Source of the DNA: Acidimicrobiaceae bacterium
GTDB lineage: Bacteria; Actinomycetota; Acidimicrobiia; Acidimicrobiales; Aldehydirespiratoraceae
NCBI GenBank assembly: GCA_009842325.1
Contig: VYFQ01000002.1
Span: 62,001-126,000 of the forward strand
DNA length: 64,000 nt
Direction of reading: 5' to 3'
The notes below the pieces were generated by a model, which saw nothing but the letters and a program-made list of their open reading frames with translations, was not told the origin of the DNA and searched no databases. A program made the translations under genes and the position numbers. Numbering within the stretch: position 1 is the stretch's first letter; every line of letters starts with the position of its first letter. Positions 18,397-26,520 of the stretch are shown here, one piece after another.

Positions 18397-19544
18397 TCGC
18401 GGGCTGGCTCCTCCACCGGGTCCAGGTCGAGGGGGGCCGGCAGCGCATCCAGGTCGACGAAGAGGCCCGAGGTCGGGCTGTCCCCGGCGAGAGCGTCGGC
18501 GGCCAGCAGCACTGCGGCCGCCGAGTAGGTGGAGCACTCCTGGTCGGGATAGCTCACGTTGGCGGGGAAGGCCCGGCCGGTCAGGTAGCTGCCGTCGGGC
18601 TCGCGCCGACGCTGGGTCCACTCGAACAACCTCAAGGCCGCAGCCCGGTCGCCGGCAGCCAGGTAAGCCATCGCGCATTCGCATGTCTCGGCGGTGGTCA
18701 CCCAGTCCTGGTTGCTCACGCAGCGCACACCCTCGCCCTCGTGCACGAAGATCCCGCGCCTCGACGCCAGGCGGGCCCGGGCCTCCGAACCGGTCAGCAC
18801 CCCCGCCAGAACCGGGTAGTACCAGTCCATGGCCCAGCGGTCCTTGGGAGCGAACGCCTCGTGGCCGCAGTGGCGGATGGTGTGCACCAGCCGGGCCAGC
18901 GCCAGCTCCCAGCTGGGCCGCTCCTCGGCCACCTGACGGGCGGCGGCCAGGCCGCATCGCAGGCTGTGGCTGATGGAGGAGGATCCGGTGAGCAGCGCGA
19001 ACGGCCAGGGCGTGCCGTCAGCGTGGCGGGCCCACAGGATCTCGCCCCTGGCGGTCTGCAACGCCAGCACGAAGTCGAGCGCCCGCTGCACCACCGGCCA
19101 CATCTCGGCTAGGAACCCGGCGTCGCTGAAGCGCAGCCAGTGATGCCAGATACCCGCCGCGACATAGGCGATCGTGTTGGCGTCGAGCTTGTCCTGGTCG
19201 ACGCCGTCGGCGGTGTAGTACTGGTGCCAGGATCCATCGGGCCGCTGGATGCGGGCCAGCCACTCGTAGGCCGCGTCGGCCTCCGCCCGGCGCCCGGCGA
19301 CGGTCAGGGCCATGGCCGCCTCTACGTGGTTCCAGGGATCGGCTACGCCGCCCGCGAAGCGGGGGATCATGCCGCTGGACAGCTGCAGGGCTGCGATCGT
19401 GTCCGCAGTGCGGTTGGCTTCGGCTCGCGACAGCAGTGCGGCCACCTCTGGTGTCTCCGGTGCGGGCCGCCCAGGCTCGCCGGCTGCGGGGGCCCTCCCG
19501 TTGGTCGAGCGGCGGCCGAGCTGCCGGCGCGGTTCAGGCGGCAT
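18393..19544 (-). CDS. Alpha/alpha-toroid (prenyltransferase/glycosidase-like) protein
   Basis: 383-residue protein with repeated helical units and QRPDGSW / RREPDGSY motifs (the QW-like repeat of alpha/alpha-barrel proteins), plus PWNHVEAAMAL and DWYYPVLAG. Similar proteins are usually labelled prenyltransferase, but the aspartate-rich prenyl-diphosphate motifs are not apparent, and a carbohydrate-processing toroid is equally plausible. It overlaps the methyltransferase by 11 nt and follows a glycosyltransferase, which points to a shared glycan or glycolipid pathway. The N-terminal about 25 residues are low-complexity and the start is uncertain. Confidence 0.65.
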   Translation of the reverse strand: MPPEPRRQLGRRSTNGRAPAAGEPGRPAPETPEVAALLSRAEANRTADTIAALQLSSGMIPRFAGGVADPWNHVEAAMALTVAGRRAEADAAYEWLARIQRPDGSWHQYYTADGVDQDKLDANTIAYVAAGIWHHWLRFSDAGFLAEMWPVVQRALDFVLALQTARGEILWARHADGTPWPFALLTGSSSISHSLRCGLAAARQVAEERPSWELALARLVHTIRHCGHEAFAPKDRWAMDWYYPVLAGVLTGSEARARLASRRGIFVHEGEGVRCVSNQDWVTTAETCECAMAYLAAGDRAAALRLFEWTQRRREPDGSYLTGRAFPANVSYPDQECSTYSAAAVLLAADALAGDSPTSGLFVDLDALPAPLDLDPVEEPARD

Positions 19545-20313
19545 GGGCCATGTCCTCGCTCTGGCGGGCCCGCGCCGATCCCGACGCGTGGAGTGGCTTG
19601 TCGGCGTACACGACGAGGCTCTTCCCCAGTAGCGGGTTCAGCAGTCTCTCCGCGGCCGCGGTGACGAGCGGCTGCTTGGTGATGTCCCATTCGAGCACCC
19701 GGTGGTAGGCGCCGACGAGCCGGTTCTCGCTGACTTCACGATTGGGCCCCACCGCACATCGCAGCCACCAGTAGGGCGTGTGAAGGGCATGGGCCCGATG
19801 CGAGCGGCCCGGCTGCAACCCCGCAGAGGCCAGCTTGCGCCGCACGTCGCGCAACCGGTAGATGCGCACATGGCCGCCCGGCACCGCCGGCGCGTGGTAG
19901 TCGCTCGACAGCTTCCAGCACACCGTCTCGGACAGCCACGCCGGAATGGTCACGGCCAGCCGGCCCCCCGGGCGCAGCACTCTGGCCAGCTCGGCGAAGG
20001 CCGACTCGTCGTCACCGATGTGCTCAAGCACCTCTGACGCGATGACCCTGTCGAACGAGTCGTCGTCGAAGGGAAGTCCCACGGCGTCTCCCTGCACCGG
20101 CGCGGCCATCACCGACTCATCGACCTCGCCTTCGGCCACCAGCAGCCGGGCCAGGTCGCGTACCTGCTCAACCTCGGGGCGGGCCAGGTCGCAGGCCACT
20201 ACCTCCGCGCCGCGCTTGAGGGCCTCATAGGAGTGTCGACCGAAGCCGCAGCCCAGATCCAGCAGGCGCTCACCGGCGCTCAGATCGAGGCGGTCGTAGT
20301 CGACGGTGAGCAT
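19534..20313 (-). CDS. SAM-dependent methyltransferase (class I)
   Basis: 259-residue Rossmann-fold methyltransferase. Motif I is LLDLGCGFGRHSYEAL (about 17-32), then VVACDL (motif II), FDRVIASEVLEHIGDDE (motif IV region) and ELARVLRPGGRLAVTIP (post-motif). The C-terminal part has membrane-proximal aromatic residues (TPYWWLRCAVG) but no clear transmembrane helix. The start ATG overlaps the glycosyltransferase stop. With its neighbours it likely decorates a glycan or glycolipid; the methyl acceptor is unknown. Confidence 0.88.
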   Translation of the reverse strand: MLTVDYDRLDLSAGERLLDLGCGFGRHSYEALKRGAEVVACDLARPEVEQVRDLARLLVAEGEVDESVMAAPVQGDAVGLPFDDDSFDRVIASEVLEHIGDDESAFAELARVLRPGGRLAVTIPAWLSETVCWKLSSDYHAPAVPGGHVRIYRLRDVRRKLASAGLQPGRSHRAHALHTPYWWLRCAVGPNREVSENRLVGAYHRVLEWDITKQPLVTAAAERLLNPLLGKSLVVYADKPLHASGSARARQSEDMAHAA

Positions 20314-21578
20314 CAGCCGGCTGCCTCGATCACCGCTCGGTACTGCTCCACCGTTCGCTCCGCGGTGTGTCGCCAGGACCACTGGCTGACCACACGCTCG
20401 CGCCCGGCCCGGCCCACCCGGTCCCGGGCCTCGGGACTGTCGAGAGCGTCCTGCAGCACCGATGCCAACGCTTCGGCGTCGCCCGGCTCGGTCAAGAAGC
20501 AGGTCTCGCCGTGCTTGCCGGCCACCTCGGGCAGCGCTCCGCCGGTGGTGGCCACCAGCGGCACACCGCACGACATGGCCTCGATGGCCGGCAGCGAGAA
20601 GCCCTCGTACAGCGAGGGCACCACAGCCAGCTCGGCCTCGGCGTACAGCTCCACGATGCGGCGGTCCGACACTCCCGACACGAACGTGACCGCGTCGGCC
20701 AGCCCGAGCTCCGAGATGGCCCGGCTCGCCGCGGAGTCGGTCTTGGCCTTGCCGATGATGGTCAGCTCTATGTGGCGCTCGGTGCGCAGCTTGGCCACCG
20801 CCTCCAGCAGGAAGCTCAGTCCCTTCATGGTGACGTCGGCGCTGGCGGTGGTTATGAGCCGGCCCGGCACGCGGGCGATCTCGGGAAGCGGCGCGAACAG
20901 TTCGGGGTCCACGCCCACCGGCACGACATGGATGCGCTCCGGCCGCACCCCGTGATCGTTGGCGATGTCGCGCTTGGACGATTCGGAAACGGTCAACACC
21001 CTGGGCAGCCGTCTGGCCACTTGGGTCTGCATCTTCGTGAACGCGTACCAGCGGCGCTTGCCGATCTGCTCCCGCAGGGTGTGGGCGTGGGCCAGCTCGA
21101 GGCGGCGATCCACGGTGATCGGGTGGTGGATGGTCTCCAGCAGCGGCCACCCCTGGCGCTGCAGAGCCAGGATTCCCCAGCCCAGGGTCTGGTTGTCGTG
21201 CACCACGTCGAAGTGGGCCCGCCTGGTGCGCAGATGCCGCCACGCTCGCAGGCTGAAGGCCATGGGCTCGCTGAAGTTGCCGGTGACGAAGGACACGTGC
21301 TCGGCGATGTCGATCCAGTCCTTCAGCTCCCAGGCCCTGGGCTTGCGCATGGGATGGGGCGGGGCCCAGATGTCGAGACCGCCGAGCCGCACCAGCGGCA
21401 CCCGTTCATCGAGGTCCGGATAGGGGGGACCGCCGAGCACCACCACGCGGTGGCCCAGATCGGTGAGCGCGGCGGACAGGCGGCTCACATACACGCCCTG
21501 CCCGCCAACGTGGGGCTTGCCCCTGTACGAGAGCAAGGCCACGCGCAGGGGTGCGTGGTTGTCGGCGAGGGCGGGCAT
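20313..21578 (-). CDS. Glycosyltransferase family 4 (GT-B)
   Basis: 421-residue GT-B enzyme. N-terminal acceptor domain starts VALLSYRGKPHVGGQGVYVS with the glycine-rich loop. The C-terminal donor domain shows the EX7E region EGFSLPAIEAMSCGVPLVAT and GGALPEVAG. This is typical of GT4 retaining transferases of cell-envelope glycans or glycolipids. It lies 4 nt after the lnt-like gene and overlaps the methyltransferase, so the set is co-expressed. Donor and acceptor unknown. Confidence 0.9.
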   Translation of the reverse strand: MPALADNHAPLRVALLSYRGKPHVGGQGVYVSRLSAALTDLGHRVVVLGGPPYPDLDERVPLVRLGGLDIWAPPHPMRKPRAWELKDWIDIAEHVSFVTGNFSEPMAFSLRAWRHLRTRRAHFDVVHDNQTLGWGILALQRQGWPLLETIHHPITVDRRLELAHAHTLREQIGKRRWYAFTKMQTQVARRLPRVLTVSESSKRDIANDHGVRPERIHVVPVGVDPELFAPLPEIARVPGRLITTASADVTMKGLSFLLEAVAKLRTERHIELTIIGKAKTDSAASRAISELGLADAVTFVSGVSDRRIVELYAEAELAVVPSLYEGFSLPAIEAMSCGVPLVATTGGALPEVAGKHGETCFLTEPGDAEALASVLQDALDSPEARDRVGRAGRERVVSQWSWRHTAERTVEQYRAVIEAAG

Positions 21579-21582
21579 GGGG

Positions 21583-23169
21583 TTAGAGCTTTCTCCCTGG
21601 CCTGAGCGATCTGGTCAACACACGGCCGAGGCCGAGCGCCAGCGAGAGCGTCAACGCTGCGGCGGCAGCCACAGGCCATGCCCCCAACCGGACCGCGAGC
21701 GTATCGCCGTGGCGCAGCTCAACCGTCGTCTGGATCACCCTGCTCTCGGAGATCCCGGTCCGCTCGATCACGTCGCCCTCGGGGGTGATCACCGCGGAGA
21801 ATCCGGTGGGCGCGGCCTGGACCACCCACCGGTCGGTCTCGATGGCTCTCAGGCGGCTGGACGCGATCTGCTGGGTCTGGACCACAGTCAGCCAGTAGCT
21901 GGAGCCGTTGGTGGGGTTGAGCAGCACGCGACCCTCGCCGTCGCCGACCGCGCTGCGGGCTCGATGGTCGAAGAAGATCTCCCAGGAGATGGCGACGCCC
22001 AGCGGACCCAGAGGCGTGTCAAGCACGGCGGGCTCGTCGGAGGGTCCGGCCCGAACGTCGCGGCCGGGCAGCTCGTCGCTGAAGCGCTCCGCAGTGGCGC
22101 GCAGCGGTACATACTCGCCGAAGGGCACCAACTGGACCTTGTCGTAGGTGTCGACCGGCACGCCCGATGAGTCGTAGACGGCCGCGTAGTTGCGGTTGGC
22201 CTCGCGATCGGCCGTCCGCTCGAAGAAGCCGACGATGAGCACCGTGTCCAGGTCGCGTGCCAGGTTCGACAGCGCGGCCCGGGCCTCGCTGTCGGTGAGC
22301 AGCGGCTGGTCGCAGCGCGTCGGCGTGACCGCCGTGTCCCGGCTGGGGTGGACCACGTCCTCGGGCCATACCACCAGATCAACCGGCGCGGACACCTGCT
22401 GGCGGGTCGTGTTGAGGTGGCGTTCGAACACGGCCCGCTGCTCGCACACGTCGGCTCTGGTGTTCTGCGGCCCGCCGCCCTGCACCGCGGCGACGGTGAT
22501 GAGGGCGTCGTCGTCTCGGGTGCCGTCGACATCGATCGGCTCGGAGCCGGGCGCGACGATGGCGGCCAGCAGGCCCACCAGCAGCACTCCCATGCCCACC
22601 GCGGCCGGCCGTAGGCGGGCGGCCAGGATCGCGGCCAGTGTGACCCCGCCGACCGCGGTGAGTGCGGTCAGCAGCAGCGGGCCGCCGATGCGGGCCGCCG
22701 ATGCGAGCGGGCCGGACACCTGTGCCATGGCCATCGTCGCCAGCGGCACGCCGCCGAAGGGCCAGGTCCACCTCAGCAGCTCGGCCAGTGCGAACGCGGC
22801 CGGGAAGGCGGTCTGGCGCCGGCCGTCGGGCGGCACGAGCGCGCCGGCCACGGCGTGCATCGCCGCGAATCCGAGCACCGCCAGAGGCCAGCCGACCACT
22901 GTCAGGTCGACCATCCAGATGGTGGCAGGCCCCATCCAGCTGATGCTGACCAGTGCCGACAGGCCAGCCCGGCGCCAGTGGCTGGATTCGGTCAGCAGCT
23001 CGACCCAGAGCGCCATCCCGACGAAGCTCAGCGGCCAGAAGCCCCAGGGCGGCAACGAGGCGGCCAGCAGCAGTCCCGCCAGCACGCCTCGGATCCACGG
23101 CTTTCCCACGGTCAGCACCGATGCGCCGCCGGTGTCAGCCGTCCGGCCTTGTTTCCCTCGCGCTGCCAC
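21583..23169 (-). CDS. lnt: Apolipoprotein N-acyltransferase-like protein with Cys to Ser change
   Basis: 528-residue protein with an N-terminal multi-helix membrane region (about 25-210) and a C-terminal nitrilase domain, the Lnt layout. Lnt adds the third acyl chain to lipoproteins at the membrane. Triad positions: the glutamate in VVWPEDVVHP (E270) and the lysine in TYDKVQLVPFGEY (K344) are present, but the nucleophile position reads AISWEIFF, so serine 395 stands where Lnt has cysteine (family ICYE-type motif). The enzyme may be inactive or altered. GTG 23169 is preferred because GAAGGG lies 9 nt upstream; TTG 23178 is possible. Confidence 0.8.
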   Translation of the reverse strand: MAARGKQGRTADTGGASVLTVGKPWIRGVLAGLLLAASLPPWGFWPLSFVGMALWVELLTESSHWRRAGLSALVSISWMGPATIWMVDLTVVGWPLAVLGFAAMHAVAGALVPPDGRRQTAFPAAFALAELLRWTWPFGGVPLATMAMAQVSGPLASAARIGGPLLLTALTAVGGVTLAAILAARLRPAAVGMGVLLVGLLAAIVAPGSEPIDVDGTRDDDALITVAAVQGGGPQNTRADVCEQRAVFERHLNTTRQQVSAPVDLVVWPEDVVHPSRDTAVTPTRCDQPLLTDSEARAALSNLARDLDTVLIVGFFERTADREANRNYAAVYDSSGVPVDTYDKVQLVPFGEYVPLRATAERFSDELPGRDVRAGPSDEPAVLDTPLGPLGVAISWEIFFDHRARSAVGDGEGRVLLNPTNGSSYWLTVVQTQQIASSRLRAIETDRWVVQAAPTGFSAVITPEGDVIERTGISESRVIQTTVELRHGDTLAVRLGAWPVAAAAALTLSLALGLGRVLTRSLRPGRKL

Positions 23170-23193
23170 CGCGCTCAACCCTTCGCCGGTCGT

Positions 23194-24006
23194 TCAGCGG
23201 TCGCTCATGGGTTCGTTGCCCGCCCCAAGCTCGTCAAGTTCGCTGCTGAGTTGGTTGAGCTCGTTGCCGAGATCGCTGCTGAGCTGGTCGAGCTCGTTGG
23301 TGAGAGCGTCGATGTCGCTGCTGAGCCTGTTCACGTCGCTCCCGTGCTCATCGGCGAGCCCGAGGGGGAGCACACGGTGGACGCCGGAGATGGGGCCGAC
23401 ACCCCGGATCTGCACGGTCACGTCTCCGATGCATGTCACCCAGTCGGGCATGTCGAGCGGGTCGGTGACGGTGTACATCTCGCCCGGAGGGGCGGCCGCG
23501 CACAGCTTGGCCGCCAGGTTGACGGGCTCGCCGACGTAGTCGTCCCCCTCGAACAGCAGCGCCTCGCCGGTGGCTGCGCCGACCCGGATCTGTACGCCCC
23601 GGCTGGCGAAATGGTGGATGAGGTGGGCGCCCAGCGACAGCGCGGCGGCCGCGTTGGTGGACACCAGCATCGCTCCGTCGCCCAGCCATTTCGCCACCCG
23701 CACCCCCCGCTTGGCGGCCACGCTGCGGGTGACCCGGCGGAATTCTCCGAGCATGGCCACGGCCTCGTGGGGCCCATGGGCCCGGGTGTAGCCGGTGAAG
23801 CCGCAGAGGTCGGCGAAACAGAAGGTGCGTGTCACGCTGAGGTGGCTGTCGCCCTCGGGCAGCTCGTCGGGATGGACGGTGACGAGCGGCGGGCTGGCCT
23901 CGGCCCACTCGCGGGCCGGCCCGGTGTCGGGCGCGACGAGGGGAGCCAGCACCGGCTCGGCTTCGCCCGGGGCGGGATCGGGGTTCACAGACGGTTCGTC
24001 TAGCAC
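23194..24006 (-). CDS. Class III nucleotidyl cyclase with C-terminal coiled coil
   Basis: 270-residue cytosolic adenylate/guanylate cyclase-domain protein. Metal aspartates D66 (FADLCGFTG) and D110 (KWLGDG) and the purine-contacting K106 region are present, as is N163 in GEPVNLAAK. The transition-state arginine usually found four residues after that Asn is Lys (K167), so activity is uncertain. Residues about 222-262 form a repetitive coiled coil (LSSDIDALTNELDQLSSDL pattern). The GTG start sits inside the hemG stop (GTGCTAG), giving tight coupling. It lies between hemG and lnt; no receptor domain is visible. Confidence 0.8.
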   Translation of the reverse strand: MLDEPSVNPDPAPGEAEPVLAPLVAPDTGPAREWAEASPPLVTVHPDELPEGDSHLSVTRTFCFADLCGFTGYTRAHGPHEAVAMLGEFRRVTRSVAAKRGVRVAKWLGDGAMLVSTNAAAALSLGAHLIHHFASRGVQIRVGAATGEALLFEGDDYVGEPVNLAAKLCAAAPPGEMYTVTDPLDMPDWVTCIGDVTVQIRGVGPISGVHRVLPLGLADEHGSDVNRLSSDIDALTNELDQLSSDLGNELNQLSSELDELGAGNEPMSDR

Positions 24007-25415
24007 AGCACGGCCCTCGTCACTGCACCTGCCGCCTCCTGCGCGCCGCGGGTGCACGCCGGAAGGCCCACGCCCCGGAAGGCGGCGCCGGCGGCGACCA
24101 GTCCGGGCGTGCCATCGGCCAGGCAGGCGTCCACCGCGGCGGCCCGCTCGAGGTGGCCCGGCCGGTACTGCGGGAGGGAGCGGAGCCACGGCGTGACCCG
24201 GACCTCGAAGCGGCCCCGAGTGGCGTCCTGAACCGAGACCACACCGGTGTCGGCGAGCTCGGCGGCCAGCGTCGAGATCAGCTCGGCGGAGTCGAGGTCC
24301 ATCCAGCGCCGGTCGTCGGTCCGCCCGGCCGACACGCGCAGGACAGCGAGACCCTCATGGGCGTAGTGCCGCCACTTCGAGGATGTCCAGGAGCATGCCG
24401 TGGTGAGGAGTCCCTGGCTGCGGGGCACCAGGAAGCCGCTGCCGTCGAGGGGCTGGGCCAGGTGCTCGTCGCGGACCACGAAGGTGGCCAGCGCGACGTC
24501 GGCGTACTCGATGTCGCCGAGGATTGCTGCCGCGTCCGGCGCGAGCGGTTCGAGCAGGCGAGCCGACTCCCAGGCCGGGCAGGTCAGGATCACCCCGTCG
24601 GCTTCGAGAGGACCGTTCGGGGTCGTCACCCTCCATCGACGGCCGGCACCGCGGGCTGCTTGCGGCTTCACCGACTCGACCGGCGTGGCCAGTTGCACGG
24701 CCTCGCCCAACTCGGCGGCAAGGGCGTCCACGATGCGGGTCACTCCGCCCCTCACGCTCTGGAACACTGGCCCCATCGCCTCCCGGCTGCCGTCTCGGCC
24801 CTGCGCAGAGGCGACCCGCTGGAGGGCCGGGCCGAGCGGGCCTCCCATCTGGGCTGCCTCGTACAGCGGCGGGGCGCAGGCCTCGATGCTCATCTCGTCG
24901 GCCGATCCGGCATTGATGCCGCCGAGCAGGGGGTCGACGAGCCGCTCGAACACTTCGTCGCCGAGCCGGGGACGCAGCACCTCGCCCACCGAAGCGTCGC
25001 CAAGAAGCGGGTCGGCGTCGCGGGCCAGCCCGCGGGCCAGCGCGTCGACGGCCTGCTCGGAGACCACGCCGGTGCCCGCCACCGCGTCGGCGGTCCACAC
25101 CGCACCGAGCACGGAGCGGGCCGGAAGCGGGCACAGCCGGCCGTCGACCCACACGTAAGCCCCGCTCGCGGCCGGCTCCACCAGTTCCGCGCCCAGACCG
25201 AGCCGGCGGCACAGCTCGGCCGCGGCAGGGTCGCGGGCCACGAAACCGTCGGGTCCCGAGTCGACGGTCAGGCCTCCGACCGGCGCGCTGTCGATCTTCC
25301 CGCCCGGCTGGTCGCCCGCCTCCAGCACGACTGCCTCGATCCCGGCGCTCTGGAGTTCGTACGCGGCGGCCAGCCCGGAGATGCCCGCACCGACGACGGC
25401 CACCCGGCCGATCAT
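24000..25415 (-). CDS. hemG: Protoporphyrinogen/coproporphyrinogen oxidase (FAD)
   Basis: 471-residue flavoenzyme of heme synthesis (HemY/CgoX type). The N-terminal dinucleotide-binding motif VAVVGAGISGLAAAYEL is followed by VLEAGDQPGGKI. The substrate region contains GGINAGSADEMSIEACAP and FQSVRGGVTRIVDAL, and the C-terminus has ATRGRFEVRVTPWLRSLPQY and a final FAD site AGAAFRGVGLPACTRGAQEAA. Actinobacteria usually use the coproporphyrin-dependent branch, so coproporphyrinogen III may be the substrate. It starts 19 nt after hemE. Confidence 0.93.
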   Translation of the reverse strand: MIGRVAVVGAGISGLAAAYELQSAGIEAVVLEAGDQPGGKIDSAPVGGLTVDSGPDGFVARDPAAAELCRRLGLGAELVEPAASGAYVWVDGRLCPLPARSVLGAVWTADAVAGTGVVSEQAVDALARGLARDADPLLGDASVGEVLRPRLGDEVFERLVDPLLGGINAGSADEMSIEACAPPLYEAAQMGGPLGPALQRVASAQGRDGSREAMGPVFQSVRGGVTRIVDALAAELGEAVQLATPVESVKPQAARGAGRRWRVTTPNGPLEADGVILTCPAWESARLLEPLAPDAAAILGDIEYADVALATFVVRDEHLAQPLDGSGFLVPRSQGLLTTACSWTSSKWRHYAHEGLAVLRVSAGRTDDRRWMDLDSAELISTLAAELADTGVVSVQDATRGRFEVRVTPWLRSLPQYRPGHLERAAAVDACLADGTPGLVAAGAAFRGVGLPACTRGAQEAAGAVTRAVLC

Positions 25416-25434
25416 TCGTGCCCCGCGCGGCAGG

Positions 25435-26484
25435 TCATTCGCACCGCACTCGGCCCTCGTCGTGCACGACCTGCACCACGCGGGCCAGCACGTCTGGGTT
25501 GCTTGCGGGCAACACGCCGTGGCCAAGGTTGAAGACGAAACCCGGGTGCCCCCCATTAGCGGCGAGCACCGCTCGGGTCGCCTCGCAGGCAGCCGTTTCG
25601 CCGGCTAGCACCACCGCGGGGTCGAGGTTGCCCTGCAGCGCCCGGCCCGGCCCCACTCTGCGACGGGCCTCGTCGATGCTCACGCGGAAGTCCACCCCCA
25701 CCACGTCCGCGCCACAGCCGCCCATCTGATCGAGCAGCTCGCCAGTGCCGACTCCGAAATGGATCCGGGGCACCCCGGTGGAGCCCAGCGTCTCCAGTAC
25801 CCGTGCCGAGTGCGGCGCGACACTTCGCCTGTACTGGTCAGGGGAGAGCACTCCGGCCCAGCTGTCGAAGAGTTGCACCGCGGCCGCGCCCGCCTCCACC
25901 TGCGATGCCAGCGACGCGATGGCCAAGTCGGTGAGCCGGTCCATCAGTTCGTGCCAGAGAGCGGCGTCGCCGACCATCAGCGCCTTGGTCCGCTCATGGT
26001 GGCGGGACGGGCCTCCCTCCACAAGGTAGGAGGCCACCGTGAACGGAGCTCCCGCGAACCCGATAAGGGGCACGTCCAGCGCCTCGACGGCCCGGCGCAC
26101 GGTCTCGATCACGTATGGCGTGTCGGCCGCCGGGTCGAGGGGACGTAGCCGGTCGAGGTCGCGGCGAGACGCGAAGGGTCTCCTCACGACTGGTCCTGTC
26201 CCCGGCTCGACATCAACGCCGAACCCGACGGCGTGAGCGGGCACGACAATGTCGCTGAACAGGATGGCCGCGTCGACTCCGTAGCGCCGTACCGGCTGCA
26301 GGGTTATCTCCGTGGCGCGGTCGGGATCGGCGATGGTGTCGAGGATCGAGCCTTCGCCGCGCACGGCTCGGTACTCGGGAAGCGACCGGCCGGCCTGGCG
26401 CATGAACCACACCGGCACCCGCCGATGCGGCTGTTGGCGGCAGGCCCGCACGAAGTCGCTGTCGTCGAAGCGGCCGCTGCTCAT
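25435..26484 (-). CDS. hemE: Uroporphyrinogen decarboxylase
   Basis: 349-residue UroD converting uroporphyrinogen III to coproporphyrinogen III. The signature PVWFMRQAGRSLPEYR is near residues 24-39, the catalytic aspartate lies in AAILFSDIVVPAHAVG, and GFAGAPFTVASYLVEGG, FDSWAGVLSP and NLGHGVLP follow. Length is standard. First gene of the hemE-hemG-cyclase-lnt-glycosyltransferase-methyltransferase-toroid run, in which all gaps are 24 nt or less. Confidence 0.96.
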   Translation of the reverse strand: MSSGRFDDSDFVRACRQQPHRRVPVWFMRQAGRSLPEYRAVRGEGSILDTIADPDRATEITLQPVRRYGVDAAILFSDIVVPAHAVGFGVDVEPGTGPVVRRPFASRRDLDRLRPLDPAADTPYVIETVRRAVEALDVPLIGFAGAPFTVASYLVEGGPSRHHERTKALMVGDAALWHELMDRLTDLAIASLASQVEAGAAAVQLFDSWAGVLSPDQYRRSVAPHSARVLETLGSTGVPRIHFGVGTGELLDQMGGCGADVVGVDFRVSIDEARRRVGPGRALQGNLDPAVVLAGETAACEATRAVLAANGGHPGFVFNLGHGVLPASNPDVLARVVQVVHDEGRVRCE

Positions 26485-26520
26485 CGCGTCAAGGCAGGTG
26501 TAGAGGGGTCGGGGCGCCGA

